From Parafilimonas sp. (GTDB lineage: Bacteria; Bacteroidota; Bacteroidia; Chitinophagales; Chitinophagaceae), in contig JAICKT010000197.1 of NCBI GenBank assembly GCA_025927795.1, positions 1-7,874 of the forward strand: DNA of 7,874 nucleotides. Reading direction: 5' to 3'. A program made the translations under genes and the position numbers. The notes under the pieces are model-generated. The model was given only the letters and a program-made list of their open reading frames with translations, was not told the DNA's origin and ran no database searches. Below, one piece after another: positions 1 to 5,611 of this stretch. Positions within the stretch are counted from its first letter, which is position 1. Each line of letters begins with the position of its first letter.

Positions 1-119
1 GTGCCTTCGCCGCAATCAACCAAAAAAAGCTGATCATTTAAACTTATAATCTGAGATGTTGGATGTCTGTTATAAGCCGGAAGGGCTGAGTTATTTCCAA
101 GAATTGTTACACCAAACAT
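1..119 (-). CDS. rnz: Ribonuclease Z, N-terminal fragment (runs off the left edge)
   Basis: The minus strand from the ATG at 117-119 reads through to base 1 without a stop, giving 39 complete codons and part of a fortieth. The peptide has the hallmark start of bacterial RNase Z: a short beta strand (VTILG), then the NNSALPAYNRHPTSQ stretch, then LFLVDCGEG, which begins the metallo-beta-lactamase core. RNase Z is the cytoplasmic endonuclease that trims the 3' ends of tRNA precursors. The zinc-binding HxHxDH motif would lie outside the window, so catalytic competence cannot be judged here. The gene is divergent from the glycosyltransferase at 180, with about 60 bases between the two starts. Neither tRNA in this window encodes its 3' CCA, which fits a need for RNase Z processing. 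Recognition is by family pattern only, but the match in this conserved stretch is strong. Confidence 0.87.
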   Translation of the reverse strand, partial: MFGVTILGNNSALPAYNRHPTSQIISLNDQLFLVDCGEG

Positions 120-179
120 ATTAACTAAATTAAGTTAAATCTTATACCAAATGAATGAATAGCTTTAAAACATAACAGA

Positions 180-1244
180 TTGAAAGTTTTAAATTTATTT
201 TTGAAAAAAACTGTATTGAATTTTCCCACTGTTGCAATAGTAATTCTTAATTATAACGGCCGCAATTATCTTGAGAAATTTTTGCCTTCAGTTATTGCAT
301 CAACTTATACAAACAAAAAAATTATTGTAGCTGATAATGGTTCCACAGACGACAGCATTTCTTATCTCAAAGAAAATTTTAATACTGTTGAAATTATTTT
401 GCTTGAAAAAAATTACGGTTTTGCAGGCGGATATAATCAAGCCCTGAAGAGTGTAGATGCAGATTATTATATTTTATTAAACTCTGATGTAGAAGTAACA
501 CCAAACTGGATTGAAGATTTAATTATATTGATGGAAAGCAATAAACGAATTGCAGCTTGTCAACCCAAAATTTTATCATACGTAAATAAAAATCAGTTTG
601 AACATGCAGGTGCATGCGGCGGATGGATTGATACGTTAGGCTATGCCTTTGCCCGTGGCCGAATTTTTGATGTTTGCGAGGATGATAATGGTCAATATAA
701 TACCAATACTAAAATCTTTTGGGCAACCGGCGCAGCGTTATGTATAAGCGCTGAAAGATTTCATGAAATGAATGGCTTTGAAGCATATCTTTTTGCACAT
801 ATGGAAGAAATTGATTTATGCTGGCGTCTTCAGCGAAAAGGTTATGATATTTATTGTTGTCCTTCATCCGTTGTTTATCATCTTGGCGGTGGTACTTTAA
901 ATAAAGCAAATAGCCGTAAAACCTATCTTAATTTCAGAAATAATTTAATCATCTTATTAAAAAACTTTTCTTTTTCTGAAGCTATATGGAAAGTTCCGCT
1001 GCGTATTTTACTGGATTGGTTATTTGCATGTAAAAGTTTATTAGAAGGCAATTTGTCGTCATTTTTCGCGGTTATAAAAGCGCATGGTAGTGTGGTTAAA
1101 TGGATTTTTTTGCATGAAAAATATCAGCGACTTCCATCATACAAAATAAATAAGCTTGACGGTGTGTATAAGTCTTCATTGATATGGGCATATTTTTTAA
1201 AAAAGAAAAGACATTTTTCAGAAATTATTAAAGTAGGAGAATAA
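180..1244 (+). CDS. Family 2 glycosyltransferase (rhamnosyltransferase-like, GT-A fold)
   Basis: This cytoplasmic, probably membrane-associated enzyme is predicted to move a sugar from a nucleotide-sugar donor to a growing envelope polysaccharide. The GT-A core begins with VAIVILNYNG (residues 18-27), followed by the donor-binding VADNGSTDDS (50-59), NYGFAGGYN (78-86), and LLNSDVEV (99-106), which holds the DXD-like metal site. Further on are the WATGAALCIS segment (181-190), the EEIDLCWR acid cluster (209-216, where the catalytic base is expected), and VYHLGGGTL. The C-terminal third is hydrophobic and basic, which suits membrane contact. The donor and acceptor cannot be told; WbbL-like rhamnosyltransferases share this architecture. 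The open frame has no ATG near its start: an in-frame TGA lies at 156-158, then possible TTG starts at 180, 201 and 216. The 216 start (MNFPTVAIVI...) would give the N-terminus most usual for the family. Family assignment is firm; the exact start is not. Confidence 0.9.
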   Translation: MKVLNLFLKKTVLNFPTVAIVILNYNGRNYLEKFLPSVIASTYTNKKIIVADNGSTDDSISYLKENFNTVEIILLEKNYGFAGGYNQALKSVDADYYILLNSDVEVTPNWIEDLIILMESNKRIAACQPKILSYVNKNQFEHAGACGGWIDTLGYAFARGRIFDVCEDDNGQYNTNTKIFWATGAALCISAERFHEMNGFEAYLFAHMEEIDLCWRLQRKGYDIYCCPSSVVYHLGGGTLNKANSRKTYLNFRNNLIILLKNFSFSEAIWKVPLRILLDWLFACKSLLEGNLSSFFAVIKAHGSVVKWIFLHEKYQRLPSYKINKLDGVYKSSLIWAYFLKKKRHFSEIIKVGE

Positions 1245-1259
1245 TATTAATTAAGCCCT

Positions 1260-1267
1260 TATTTTTG
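1260..1267 (+). promoter_or_regulatory. Candidate Bacteroidota -7 promoter box (TATTTTTG)
   Basis: TATTTTTG matches the TAnnTTTG -7 consensus of the Bacteroidota primary sigma factor at every fixed position. A transcript would begin near 1274, about 11 bases before the ATG at 1285. There is no convincing TTG/TTTG -33 element at the expected distance upstream, so this is a half-supported promoter. The ten bases TTATTTTTGC recur upstream of tRNA-Gly (1520-1529), which gives slight mutual support. Confidence 0.35.
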
Positions 1268-1284
1268 CGCTGTAAAATTGATGT

Positions 1285-1485
1285 ATGGATCAGGAAACAA
1301 ATTATAAAGAAAAAGAATTTGGTTATAACTGGGTAAATTCTTCGAGATTTTTATTTTATCTGCAGGTGTTATGTATAATCATGCTGGTAATTGGTATGTG
1401 TTATAATTTGTATGTGCATCGTTACGAGGGCAAGCCTGATGTTGAAGTGCCAACAAATACTTTGTACACGCCCCAGTATAAATAA
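1285..1485 (+). CDS. Small single-helix membrane protein of unknown function
   Basis: This 66-residue protein has a polar, acidic N-terminus (about residues 1-20), one strongly hydrophobic segment (about 22-44, with the core VLCIIMLVIGM), then a polar C-terminal tail rich in Pro, Thr and Tyr. The RxxxF start before the helix and the YVHRYEG after it leave the topology ambiguous. It starts at an ATG 40 bases after the glycosyltransferase stop. It could be read with that gene or from the -7-like box at 1260. I recognise no family. The clear helix, sensible codon use and position between a glycosyltransferase and a tRNA make it likely to be real. A role alongside envelope synthesis is only a guess from its neighbour. 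Confidence 0.68.
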   Translation: MDQETNYKEKEFGYNWVNSSRFLFYLQVLCIIMLVIGMCYNLYVHRYEGKPDVEVPTNTLYTPQYK

Positions 1486-1520
1486 TAGTAATTAAAATTT
1501 TTTCATTAAAGGCAGATTAT

Positions 1521-1528
1521 TATTTTTG
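1521..1528 (+). promoter_or_regulatory. Candidate Bacteroidota -7 promoter box for the tRNA genes
   Basis: TATTTTTG again fits TAnnTTTG exactly. Transcription would begin near 1535, leaving a leader of about 20 bases before mature tRNA-Gly at 1556, a normal length for RNase P processing. A T-rich TTTTTTC lies about 17-20 bases upstream (from 1498) in place of the -33 TTTG, so the upstream element is imperfect. This is the best promoter candidate for tRNA-Gly and possibly for tRNA-Leu by co-transcription. Confidence 0.45.
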
Positions 1529-1555
1529 CCGTCCTTTAAAAGTTCTTATACATAA

Positions 1556-1628
1556 GCGGAAGTAGCTCATTTGGTAGAGCATAACCTTGCCAAGGTTAGG
1601 GTGGCCAGTTCGAGCCTGGTCTTCCGCT
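1556..1628 (+). tRNA. tRNA-Gly (anticodon GCC)
   Basis: A full 73-base cloverleaf can be folded by eye. The acceptor stem is GCGGAAG (1556-1562) paired with CTTCCGC (1621-1627), with discriminator T1628. The D stem is GCTC/GAGC with GG in the loop. The anticodon stem is TAACC/GGTTA around the loop TTGCCAA, placing the anticodon GCC at 1589-1591. The T stem is GCCAG/CTGGT (one G-T pair) around TTCGAGC. CCA is not encoded and must be added after transcription. It decodes GGC and GGU. A T-run follows directly at 1630-1634, but no separate terminator hairpin is present, so transcription may continue to tRNA-Leu. Confidence 0.97.
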
Positions 1629-1638
1629 CTTTTTAAAA

Positions 1639-1664
1639 GTTATTTGTTATAGGTTATTTGTTAT
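1639..1664 (+). repeat. Tandem 12-base direct repeat between two tRNA genes
   Basis: GTTATTTGTTAT occurs at 1639-1650 and again, without change, at 1653-1664, giving a 14-base period. It fills part of the 83-base spacer between tRNA-Gly and tRNA-Leu. A related partial inverted copy, GTTAGCCAATAAC, lies at 1689-1701. The repeat may be slippage in an AT-rich spacer or a binding site; nothing here decides between these. Confidence 0.6.
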
Positions 1665-1711
1665 TAATAATTTTTAGTGACGAATACTGTTAGCCAATAA
1701 CTTTTTTTATT

Positions 1712-1798
1712 GCCCTGGTGGTGGAACTGGTAGACACGCAGGACTTAAAATCCTGTGGACCGAAAAAGTCCGTGCGGGTTCAATTCCCGCCTGGGGCA
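1712..1798 (+). tRNA. tRNA-Leu (anticodon UAA)
   Basis: This is an 87-base class II tRNA with the long variable arm expected for leucine. The acceptor stem is GCCCTGG (1712-1718) paired with CTGGGGC (1791-1797), including two G-T pairs, with discriminator A1798. The anticodon stem CAGGA/TCCTG surrounds the loop CTTAAAA, giving TAA at 1746-1748, which reads UUA, a common codon in AT-rich genomes. The variable arm has a GGAC/GTCC stem (1757-1760 with 1768-1771). The T stem is GCGGG/CCCGC around TTCAATT. CCA is not encoded. An intrinsic terminator follows nine bases later. A false reading frame runs through this tRNA into the downstream gene (see the entry at 1835). Confidence 0.97.
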
Positions 1799-1806
1799 CT
1801 TAAAGT

Positions 1807-1831
1807 AAGCGACTCTTATGTCGCTTTTTTT
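1807..1831 (+). terminator. Intrinsic terminator after tRNA-Leu
   Basis: AAGCGAC pairs with GTCGCTT (1807-1813 and 1820-1826) around the loop TCTTAT, and the hairpin runs into a T-tract ending at 1831. The GC-rich stem plus seven T residues is a textbook rho-independent terminator. It ends the tRNA transcript. Unusually, the ATG of the next gene is at 1835, only three bases beyond the T-tract, so the hairpin also sits where the leader and ribosome-binding region of that gene would be. Confidence 0.85.
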
Positions 1832-1834
1832 ATA

Positions 1835-2836
1835 ATGAAGTTTCTCATCATCCGCTTCTCTTCTATTGGTGATATTGTTTTAACCACGCCAGCAATACGT
1901 TGCCTTAAGAAACAAATACCTGATGCTGAAGTTCATTTTCTTACTAAAGAAAAAATGAAAGCGGTAACAATTGCCAACCCCTACATTGATAAATTTCATT
2001 ATTACTCCAACGATTTAAATGCGATTGTTAAAGAAATAAAAAAAGAAAATTTTGACTATATAATTGACCTGCATAAAAACCTTCGTACCTGGTTACTGAG
2101 TTTAAAATTATTTACCACAAAAGCAGAATGGTTAAGTTATCGTAAGCTAAGTTTTGAAAAATTTGTGCTTACAAAATTCAAAATAAACCTTTTGCCCAAA
2201 AGGCATATTTCTCTGCGATGTATTGATGCGCTTGCATCACTTGGTGTTATAAATGATGGAAAAGGATTGGATTATTTTATTCCGGAAAATGAATATATAA
2301 AGGATGAAGATTTGCCATACGGGCATTTATTTGGATATGTTGCTATTGTTATTGGCGCGACACACAATACAAAAAAACTTCCTGTATATAAATTGCAGGA
2401 AATATGTGCAAACATTAATTACCCAATAATTTTAATTGGCGGAAAAGAAGACGCAGAACAAGGCAATCAAATTGCATCTGTCAATCAACAAAAAATATTT
2501 AATGCATGCGGTAAATTTTCTTTAAATGAATCTGCCGATTTGGTTCGTAAAGCAAAACTTGTTATTTCGCATGATACAGGATTACAATATATTGCTTCTG
2601 CATTTCAAAAACCGGTGCTTGCAATCTGGGGCGGCACTTCGCCTAAACTTCAGGTAGAGCCGTTTTATGGAACAAAGAATACATCTTTTCATACAAATTT
2701 TATAGTACCCGGTTTGCCTTGTCAGCCATGTTCAAACTATGGAACAAAAACTTGCCCGCGTGGTCATTTTAAATGCATGAAAAATCAAAATGTAGATTTA
2801 ATTGTGAAAACTGCTGCATCTTATTTAAAACAATAA
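1835..2836 (+). CDS. GT9-family glycosyltransferase, ADP-heptose:LPS heptosyltransferase-like
   Basis: The 333-residue product is a GT-B enzyme of family GT9, predicted to add a heptose-type sugar to the lipopolysaccharide core at the cytoplasmic face of the inner membrane. The N-terminal domain begins MKFLIIRFSSIGDIVLTTPAI; Asp13 sits in the FSSIGD motif, the position proposed as catalytic base in WaaC. The donor domain has AIVIGATHNTKKLP, then ISHDTG (244-249), and IWGGTSPK (264-271). Near the C-terminus four cysteines (296, 299, 307, 314) form CxxC-x7-C-x6-C within PCQPC...CPRGHFKCM, a pattern seen in many GT9 proteins. An open frame extends upstream to 1718, but its first 39 codons are translated tRNA-Leu and terminator, so ATG 1835 is the correct start. 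No promoter box is evident directly upstream; expression may rely on read-through of the terminator or on a promoter I cannot see. The acceptor sugar is unknown. Confidence 0.88.
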   Translation: MKFLIIRFSSIGDIVLTTPAIRCLKKQIPDAEVHFLTKEKMKAVTIANPYIDKFHYYSNDLNAIVKEIKKENFDYIIDLHKNLRTWLLSLKLFTTKAEWLSYRKLSFEKFVLTKFKINLLPKRHISLRCIDALASLGVINDGKGLDYFIPENEYIKDEDLPYGHLFGYVAIVIGATHNTKKLPVYKLQEICANINYPIILIGGKEDAEQGNQIASVNQQKIFNACGKFSLNESADLVRKAKLVISHDTGLQYIASAFQKPVLAIWGGTSPKLQVEPFYGTKNTSFHTNFIVPGLPCQPCSNYGTKTCPRGHFKCMKNQNVDLIVKTAASYLKQ

Positions 2837-2862
2837 ATTTATTTTAGCACTTATTAATAAAT

Positions 2863-3513
2863 ATGAAAAAAATAGCGGTTTATATTACTGTTGCATGCTT
2901 GTTTTTAAATATCAATGCAAAAGCACAAACAGATACCTCAATGCAAAAATCTGCAGTTGCAGTTTGTGATTGTTTATCAAAAAGTAAAATAGATAACAAC
3001 AGCACACCAGAACAATTACAACAAATATTTTTAGCATGCATATTTAGTTCTGCACCCGATCTTGTTTCAAAAATTATTTCTAACGGTCAAGACAACCAAC
3101 AGGCTGCAGAACAAATTGCAACCAACCTTGCTTTGGAAATGGTAAAGAACGGTTGCCCCGCATTTCAAAAAATTGCAACAGCGATGATGGGCAGCGGCGG
3201 AAATGATACCATGCAAATGGAAATGCCGATGCAAATGCCATCGAAGGTTGAAACAGCGCAAAGCATACAAGGAGTTGTTACAAAAGTTGAAGAAAGAGAT
3301 TTTACATACATTACTATTAAAACAACCGCAGGCCGCGAATTAACTTTTATATACTATGGTTATGTGCCCGGTTCAGATGACTGGATAAAAGATGCAGCCA
3401 CTAAACTCAAAAATAAGAATGTTGCGATTTCTTATGTAGAAAGCGAAGTATATCAGCCTAAGTTTAAACAATTCATGAATGTGAAAGAAATAAAATCGCT
3501 TACAATTAAATAG
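2863..3513 (+). CDS. Secreted protein of unknown function, two-part, with Met/Gln-rich hinge
   Basis: The 216-residue product starts with a signal peptide: basic MKK, a hydrophobic core, and a cleavage site after the A-K-A of NINAKAQ at about residue 20-22. It is probably exported to the periplasm. Cys12 lies inside the hydrophobic core with no good lipobox, so a lipoprotein is less likely. The N-terminal half (about 23-107) looks helical and holds Cys35, Cys37, Cys59 and Cys98, enough for two disulfides. Residues 108-125 form a hinge with eight methionines in eighteen residues (MMGSGG...MQMEMPMQM). The C-terminal part (about 134-216) alternates strand-like segments (GVVTKVEERDFTYITIKT, NVAISYVESEVY), suggesting a small beta fold, possibly OB-like. 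I do not recognise the family. It begins 26 bases after the heptosyltransferase stop and is likely co-transcribed with the next two genes. Confidence 0.78.
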   Translation: MKKIAVYITVACLFLNINAKAQTDTSMQKSAVAVCDCLSKSKIDNNSTPEQLQQIFLACIFSSAPDLVSKIISNGQDNQQAAEQIATNLALEMVKNGCPAFQKIATAMMGSGGNDTMQMEMPMQMPSKVETAQSIQGVVTKVEERDFTYITIKTTAGRELTFIYYGYVPGSDDWIKDAATKLKNKNVAISYVESEVYQPKFKQFMNVKEIKSLTIK

Positions 3514-3521
3514 CGTTCTGC

Positions 3522-3818
3522 ATGGATGATAAAAAATCACCTCAGATATTAAATGCTTCATCCAATTTTTTAGGATTTTGTTTTCTTGTAATTACATCAT
3601 TAAAGTTTTTTAAATTTTCAGCCACCACTTTTATTGATGAAATAACCGCAGTTTGTTTTGTGATTTTTATGTTTAGCTGCTTATGTGCGTTTCTTTCCAT
3701 TCGCAGCAAAACAAAACGTACAGTGTTTTATGAAACACTTGCAGAATATTCTTTTCTTATCGGCTTAATAATAATTTTTTTAATGACGATTTTGTTTCTG
3801 CTGGAAATAATTCATTAG
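3522..3818 (+). CDS. Small three-helix membrane protein of unknown function
   Basis: The 98-residue protein has a short polar N-terminus (MDDKKSPQILNASS) followed by three hydrophobic segments at about residues 14-30, 41-60 and 74-95. A basic loop, SIRSKTKR (59-66), lies between the second and third helices, which by the positive-inside rule puts that loop in the cytoplasm and the N-terminus outside. There is no signal peptide and no recognisable catalytic motif. The ATG lies eight bases after the stop of the secreted protein, and the next gene follows two bases after this stop, so the three are almost certainly one transcript. I do not know a named family for it. The coding call is firm because of the tight packing and clean membrane pattern. 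Confidence 0.75.
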   Translation: MDDKKSPQILNASSNFLGFCFLVITSLKFFKFSATTFIDEITAVCFVIFMFSCLCAFLSIRSKTKRTVFYETLAEYSFLIGLIIIFLMTILFLLEIIH

Positions 3819-3820
3819 CC

Positions 3821-4429
3821 ATGGATGAAACACAAGAAATAATTTTTAAGCCAACTTTTTTTAGTGAAGCACAAAAACTTGTTTTAAACCCGGAATTCAT
3901 TGAGTTTTATAAATCACCTGAAGATATAAATCCAATAAGATTTTCTAAACTGGAAATAGATGGGTTCAGGTTTGGGGTAAAACTGCTAAGAGGTTATAAA
4001 TTGGTTTTTGGAAGAATTTACTGTGTTGATATAAAAAACACAAATGAAACAATTATTAAAATCCGGCTAACTTCTGTTTATAAAGTTGGAATTAAGCAAA
4101 TGCATAAAAAATATAATTTAATAATAGGCGCAATACTTCAATATTATGCATCTGAACTGGTTAGTCAATATTTAAAATTATTTAATTATAAGCAGCCATT
4201 TTCAATCTTAAATGTTTATTTCAATCAATTGGGAATTGTATTAAATGATAAGTACAATATTGAATGGAATAATATAGATGTTAGAACTTATACAAGATAT
4301 GTTGCTGTCTCAAGGAAAAATAAACCTGAGATTTATAAAACATTTGATTATATAGAAGAATGGAATACACTTGTTTTATATAATGTATTAAGATTGATTT
4401 TAAAAAGTAAAAATCTTCTAAAAAATTAA
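3821..4429 (+). CDS. Uncharacterised 202-residue soluble protein
   Basis: This protein has no signal peptide and no clear membrane helix. Its middle (about residues 43-90) shows short alternating strands (KLEIDGFRFGVKLLRGYKLVFGRIYCVDI, then TIIKIRLTSVYKVG) that could make a beta sheet or barrel. After this comes a helical stretch at about 97-120 (KYNLIIGAILQYYASELV). It is rich in Tyr, Asn, Ile and Lys and has a single cysteine (Cys68). No catalytic motif is visible and I recognise no family. It is the last gene of the plus-strand group, two bases after the three-helix membrane protein, so a shared function is possible but unproven. Its TAA stop at 4427-4429 overlaps the stop of the convergent SMUG2 gene within the palindrome TTAA. 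Confidence 0.75.
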   Translation: MDETQEIIFKPTFFSEAQKLVLNPEFIEFYKSPEDINPIRFSKLEIDGFRFGVKLLRGYKLVFGRIYCVDIKNTNETIIKIRLTSVYKVGIKQMHKKYNLIIGAILQYYASELVSQYLKLFNYKQPFSILNVYFNQLGIVLNDKYNIEWNNIDVRTYTRYVAVSRKNKPEIYKTFDYIEEWNTLVLYNVLRLILKSKNLLKN

Positions 4430-5094
4430 AATTGTAGTTCAGTAAGATATCGCTGAATAAATTCTTCTTTTCTTTTTATTCGGTACTGCATTATAAATCT
4501 CGGATGAGATAAAGATTTAATCTTAGCAAACCAGTTATATGTTGAATTAAGCTTTTGCAGGTATTTTAAATTCTCGCCTTCACCAATACAAAAACAAATA
4601 TCTGTATGTAACCCGAATGCGATTTGCTTTTGCATACAATCAATAACAAATGGCTCAATTTGTTTTAGTAAAACTTTATCGTCATAATAATTCAAATTCT
4701 TTCCATACTTTATAAATCCCAATGGACTGACTGCTGAAAAATAAAACTGTTTATAAAATTTTTTTGCACCACCAAATGCTTCAATCATATCATAAATAAA
4801 AACAGAAGATAATTCCTGCTTTTTTTGAAAATCATTTTTAATACCACAGATTTTTTCTAATCTAATCGGATCTGTAAATGGAACACCTGTAACACCGCCG
4901 CCAAATCTTCCCGGGTTTATGCCGATTAATAAATGCCGCTTGTTGTTATCATTATAATATTTTTTATAGAATAATGTACAAACTTGGCGAACATCTTCAC
5001 GTTGATGTGCATCAAGCACCTCAACATCTTTTGGAAGCTTAAATGGAATTTTAAGATTGAAAAGGAAACCGAGAATGTTATCAGCAAAATTCAT
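4426..5094 (-). CDS. SMUG2-type uracil-DNA glycosylase (UDG superfamily, family 3)
   Basis: The 222-residue product resembles the bacterial SMUG2 branch of the uracil-DNA glycosylases, which cut uracil (and in some members other deaminated bases) from DNA to begin base-excision repair. The active-site motif GINPGRFGGGVTGVPFTDP starts at residue 58; its Asn60 matches the catalytic Asn of SMUG1 motif A (G-M-N-P-G). The second motif SHPRFIMQYR at 196-205 supplies the His of the DNA-intercalating loop. YFSAVSPLGFIKYGKNLNYYD (118-138) is also typical of this branch. Length is normal and no residue appears missing. The ATG at 5092-5094 is the only good start. It lies directly after a hairpin and T-rich tract, so its leader may be structured. 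The 3' end overlaps the convergent plus-strand gene by four bases. Family assignment is confident; exact substrate range is not visible. Confidence 0.88.
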   Translation of the reverse strand: MNFADNILGFLFNLKIPFKLPKDVEVLDAHQREDVRQVCTLFYKKYYNDNNKRHLLIGINPGRFGGGVTGVPFTDPIRLEKICGIKNDFQKKQELSSVFIYDMIEAFGGAKKFYKQFYFSAVSPLGFIKYGKNLNYYDDKVLLKQIEPFVIDCMQKQIAFGLHTDICFCIGEGENLKYLQKLNSTYNWFAKIKSLSHPRFIMQYRIKRKEEFIQRYLTELQF

Positions 5095-5133
5095 AAATAA
5101 AAAAGATGGTGCACATTTGAATGCAGCATCTTT
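5095..5133 (-). terminator. Hairpin plus T-rich tract abutting the SMUG2 start codon
   Basis: Bases 5102-5112 pair with 5123-5133 over 11 positions with one G-G mismatch, around a ten-base loop. Read on the minus strand, the stem is AAAGATGCTGC ... GCACCATCTTT and runs into TTTATTT, which ends at the SMUG2 ATG. This looks like an intrinsic terminator for the small gene at 5157-5477. A TATATTTT sequence on the minus strand (5142 to 5135), one mismatch from the -7 consensus, would place SMUG2 transcription start near the hairpin's first arm. The hairpin could therefore also be a leader structure of SMUG2 mRNA. The stem is less GC-rich than a classical terminator. Confidence 0.6.
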
Positions 5134-5156
5134 GAAAATATAATGAAAGCAGTTAA

Positions 5157-5477
5157 CTATAATTCACCAATTACCTGCGTGTAATTAGTATCAGTTAAAA
5201 TGGTGCGTAACTGATCTTTAACTTTTATTATGTGCATTACCAATTTAGATTCTTTACAGGAACGCAGAAATTCTATAATCTCCGCAAAATGTGGATTTTC
5301 GCTACCATTCTCTTGTTTATGCGATTCATTTCTTAATTGAAACAAACGCAAAAGCTTTTTGGTTTCCTGTGGTGTAGATGCGATGTAGTCTTTAATGTCG
5401 CGAAAGTCATCCACCAGTTTGTTTAAAAATTTCTGGTAGTAAATTTTTGACAGTTTTTCTAACGCAGGAATTGACAT
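5157..5477 (-). CDS. Small helical cytoplasmic protein of unknown function
   Basis: The product from ATG 5477 has 106 residues (MSIPALEKLSKIYYQKFLNKL...). It is highly charged and looks almost wholly alpha-helical, with helices at about 4-35, 36-55 and 63-97 and a Gly/Asn/Ser-rich turn near 51-60. There is no signal peptide, membrane helix or catalytic motif, and I recognise no family. The frame could be extended to a TTG at 5537, but those twenty residues (MLAINYVLKKR...) are AT-rich and the internal ATG is far more likely. A TACGTTTT box on the minus strand (5522 to 5515), one mismatch from the -7 consensus, would also start transcription after that TTG. The gene lies between polA and SMUG2 on the same strand, about 130 bases from polA, and a hairpin separates it from SMUG2. 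Confidence 0.68.
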   Translation of the reverse strand: MSIPALEKLSKIYYQKFLNKLVDDFRDIKDYIASTPQETKKLLRLFQLRNESHKQENGSENPHFAEIIEFLRSCKESKLVMHIIKVKDQLRTILTDTNYTQVIGEL

Positions 5478-5551
5478 AGGAAGAATTTTTAGGTTAATAA
5501 AAGTTCGTTTTTTTAAAACGTAATTTATAGCAAGCAAAACTTCGAGCCGGA

Positions 5552-5568
5552 AAGATAAAATTTATCTT
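5552..5568. repeat. Perfect 8-base inverted repeat downstream of polA
   Basis: AAGATAAA and TTTATCTT flank a single central base, giving a 17-base palindrome in the spacer between polA and the small gene at 5157-5477. It lies about 43 bases after the polA stop codon on the minus strand. As RNA it would form a six-pair stem with a five-base loop, followed on the minus strand by TCC rather than a T-tract, so it is a poor terminator. It could be an operator or a weak 3' end stabiliser. The AT-only core makes chance a serious possibility. Confidence 0.45.
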
Positions 5569-5611
5569 ATTGTAATTAATACATTTTTATTCACATAATA
5601 ATTTAATAATA

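Noticed and set aside
709..909. Minus-strand 66-codon frame opposite the family 2 glycosyltransferase
   Set aside because: It is antisense to conserved GT2 motifs and has no recognisable features.
1511..1538. Possible hairpin AAAGG...CCTTT between the small membrane gene and tRNA-Gly
   Set aside because: The five-base arms have a long unpaired AT-rich interior and no T-tract follows; the better reading of this stretch is a -7 promoter box.
1546..1552. TTATACA as a sigma-70-like -10 box for tRNA-Gly
   Set aside because: Transcription would start inside the mature tRNA; the TAnnTTTG box at 1521 is better placed.
2840..2847. TATTTTAG as a -7 box for the secreted-protein gene
   Set aside because: One mismatch to the consensus and no TTG element at proper spacing; co-transcription with the upstream gene is as likely.
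4438..4457. TTCAG/CTGAA inverted repeat just past the convergent stops, as a plus-strand terminator
   Set aside because: Only five pairs with a ten-base loop, inside the SMUG2 coding sequence, and no immediate T-tract.
5169..5186. AATTAC/GTAATT inverted repeat near the end of the small minus-strand gene
   Set aside because: It lies within coding sequence, is AT-rich and short, and has no T-tract on either strand.
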